From Bacteroidales bacterium (GTDB lineage Bacteria; Bacteroidota; Bacteroidia; Bacteroidales; UBA4181), in NCBI GenBank assembly GCA_031259205.1, contig JAIRLS010000324.1:1-24444 (forward strand): 24,444 nt of DNA, given 5' to 3'. The notes under the pieces were generated by a model, which searched no databases, was not told the DNA's origin, and was given only the letters and a program-made list of their open reading frames with translations. Of the stretch, positions 24,266-24,444 are shown piece after piece. The first letter of the stretch is position 1. The number at the start of each line of letters is the position of its first letter. The position numbers were made by a program, and so were the translations under genes.

Positions 24266-24444
24266 ATGAAAAAAACATTATTCTTTTTCATTCTTCTCTG
24301 CCTCAGCCACTGTCTGAGTGCGCAGATAACCGACGGCTTGCAGCTTCATTACTCATTCGAACCGGATGCCGGAGATGCGAGTCGTGTCAACGATATTACA
24401 GGCAATGATTGCAACGGCGTTTTGGCGAACGGTGCCGTCTTGCA
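24266..24444 (+). CDS. LamG-type secreted protein, N-terminal fragment (cut by window end)
   Basis: The reading frame is open from 24266 to the window edge, giving about 59 residues. A clean signal peptide (MKKTLFFFILLCLSHCLSAQ) is followed by LQLHYSFEPDAGD, VNDITGND and GVLANGAV, the usual opening strands of a LamG/concanavalin-like domain. The frame also continues upstream to ATG 24143, but that segment is leader repeat and heptamers, so 24266 is preferred. It is probably another secreted glycan-binding or glycan-processing protein of the same locus. Its full domain content lies outside the window. Confidence 0.75.
   Translation, partial: MKKTLFFFILLCLSHCLSAQITDGLQLHYSFEPDAGDASRVNDITGNDCNGVLANGAVL

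Overview
The window looks like Bacteroidota chromosome, most likely order Bacteroidales. The basis is two SusC/SusD outer-membrane pairs, lipoprotein signal peptides with Bacteroidota-style lipoboxes, and C-terminal type IX secretion (T9SS) sorting tails. Spacers are short and A/T-rich and lack strong Shine-Dalgarno motifs. No finer taxonomic call is safe from sequence alone. Every supported gene is on the + strand and spacing is tight, so this reads as the interior of one long polysaccharide-utilization-type locus. It is cut at the right edge, and probably continues to the left.

Layout. Positions 50-11107 form a module of a fasciclin (FAS1) lipoprotein with about four domains, SusC, SusD, then two more FAS1 lipoproteins with two FAS1 domains each plus a C-terminal beta-sandwich-like region. 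Positions 11120-16125 hold a second, divergent SusC/SusD pair. Positions 16214-24444 encode secreted proteins: a large multidomain LamG/helical-spacer protein with a T9SS tail, an alginate-lyase-superfamily polysaccharide lyase with three Ig-like modules, a lectin-like domain and a T9SS tail, a CotH-type kinase homologue with a ricin-type lectin domain and a T9SS tail (overlapping the lyase by 4 nt), and the start of another LamG-type secreted protein.

How it may work together (inference). The lyase would cleave a uronic-acid-containing glycan at the cell surface. The two SusC/SusD pairs would import oligosaccharides. The FAS1 lipoproteins and LamG/lectin modules would bind glycan, matrix or host surface. 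The CotH-like kinase could phosphorylate secreted or surface partners. No regulator (hybrid two-component system, ECF sigma/anti-sigma), glycoside hydrolase, tRNA, rRNA, CRISPR array or transposase gene is visible, so control and downstream metabolism must lie elsewhere.

The most unusual signal is in the spacers. Several intergenic and leader regions are short degenerate tandem repeats with periods of 7, 8 or 9 bp, some arranged as inverted pairs. They run up to, and into, the start codons and signal-peptide regions of neighbouring genes. A 50-nt sequence starting exactly at an ATG occurs twice (11120 and 24143), with a possible shorter relative at 2595. Some heptamers carry stops in all three frames and others are open in all three. 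In two genes the predicted signal peptide appears to be partly encoded by such repeats.
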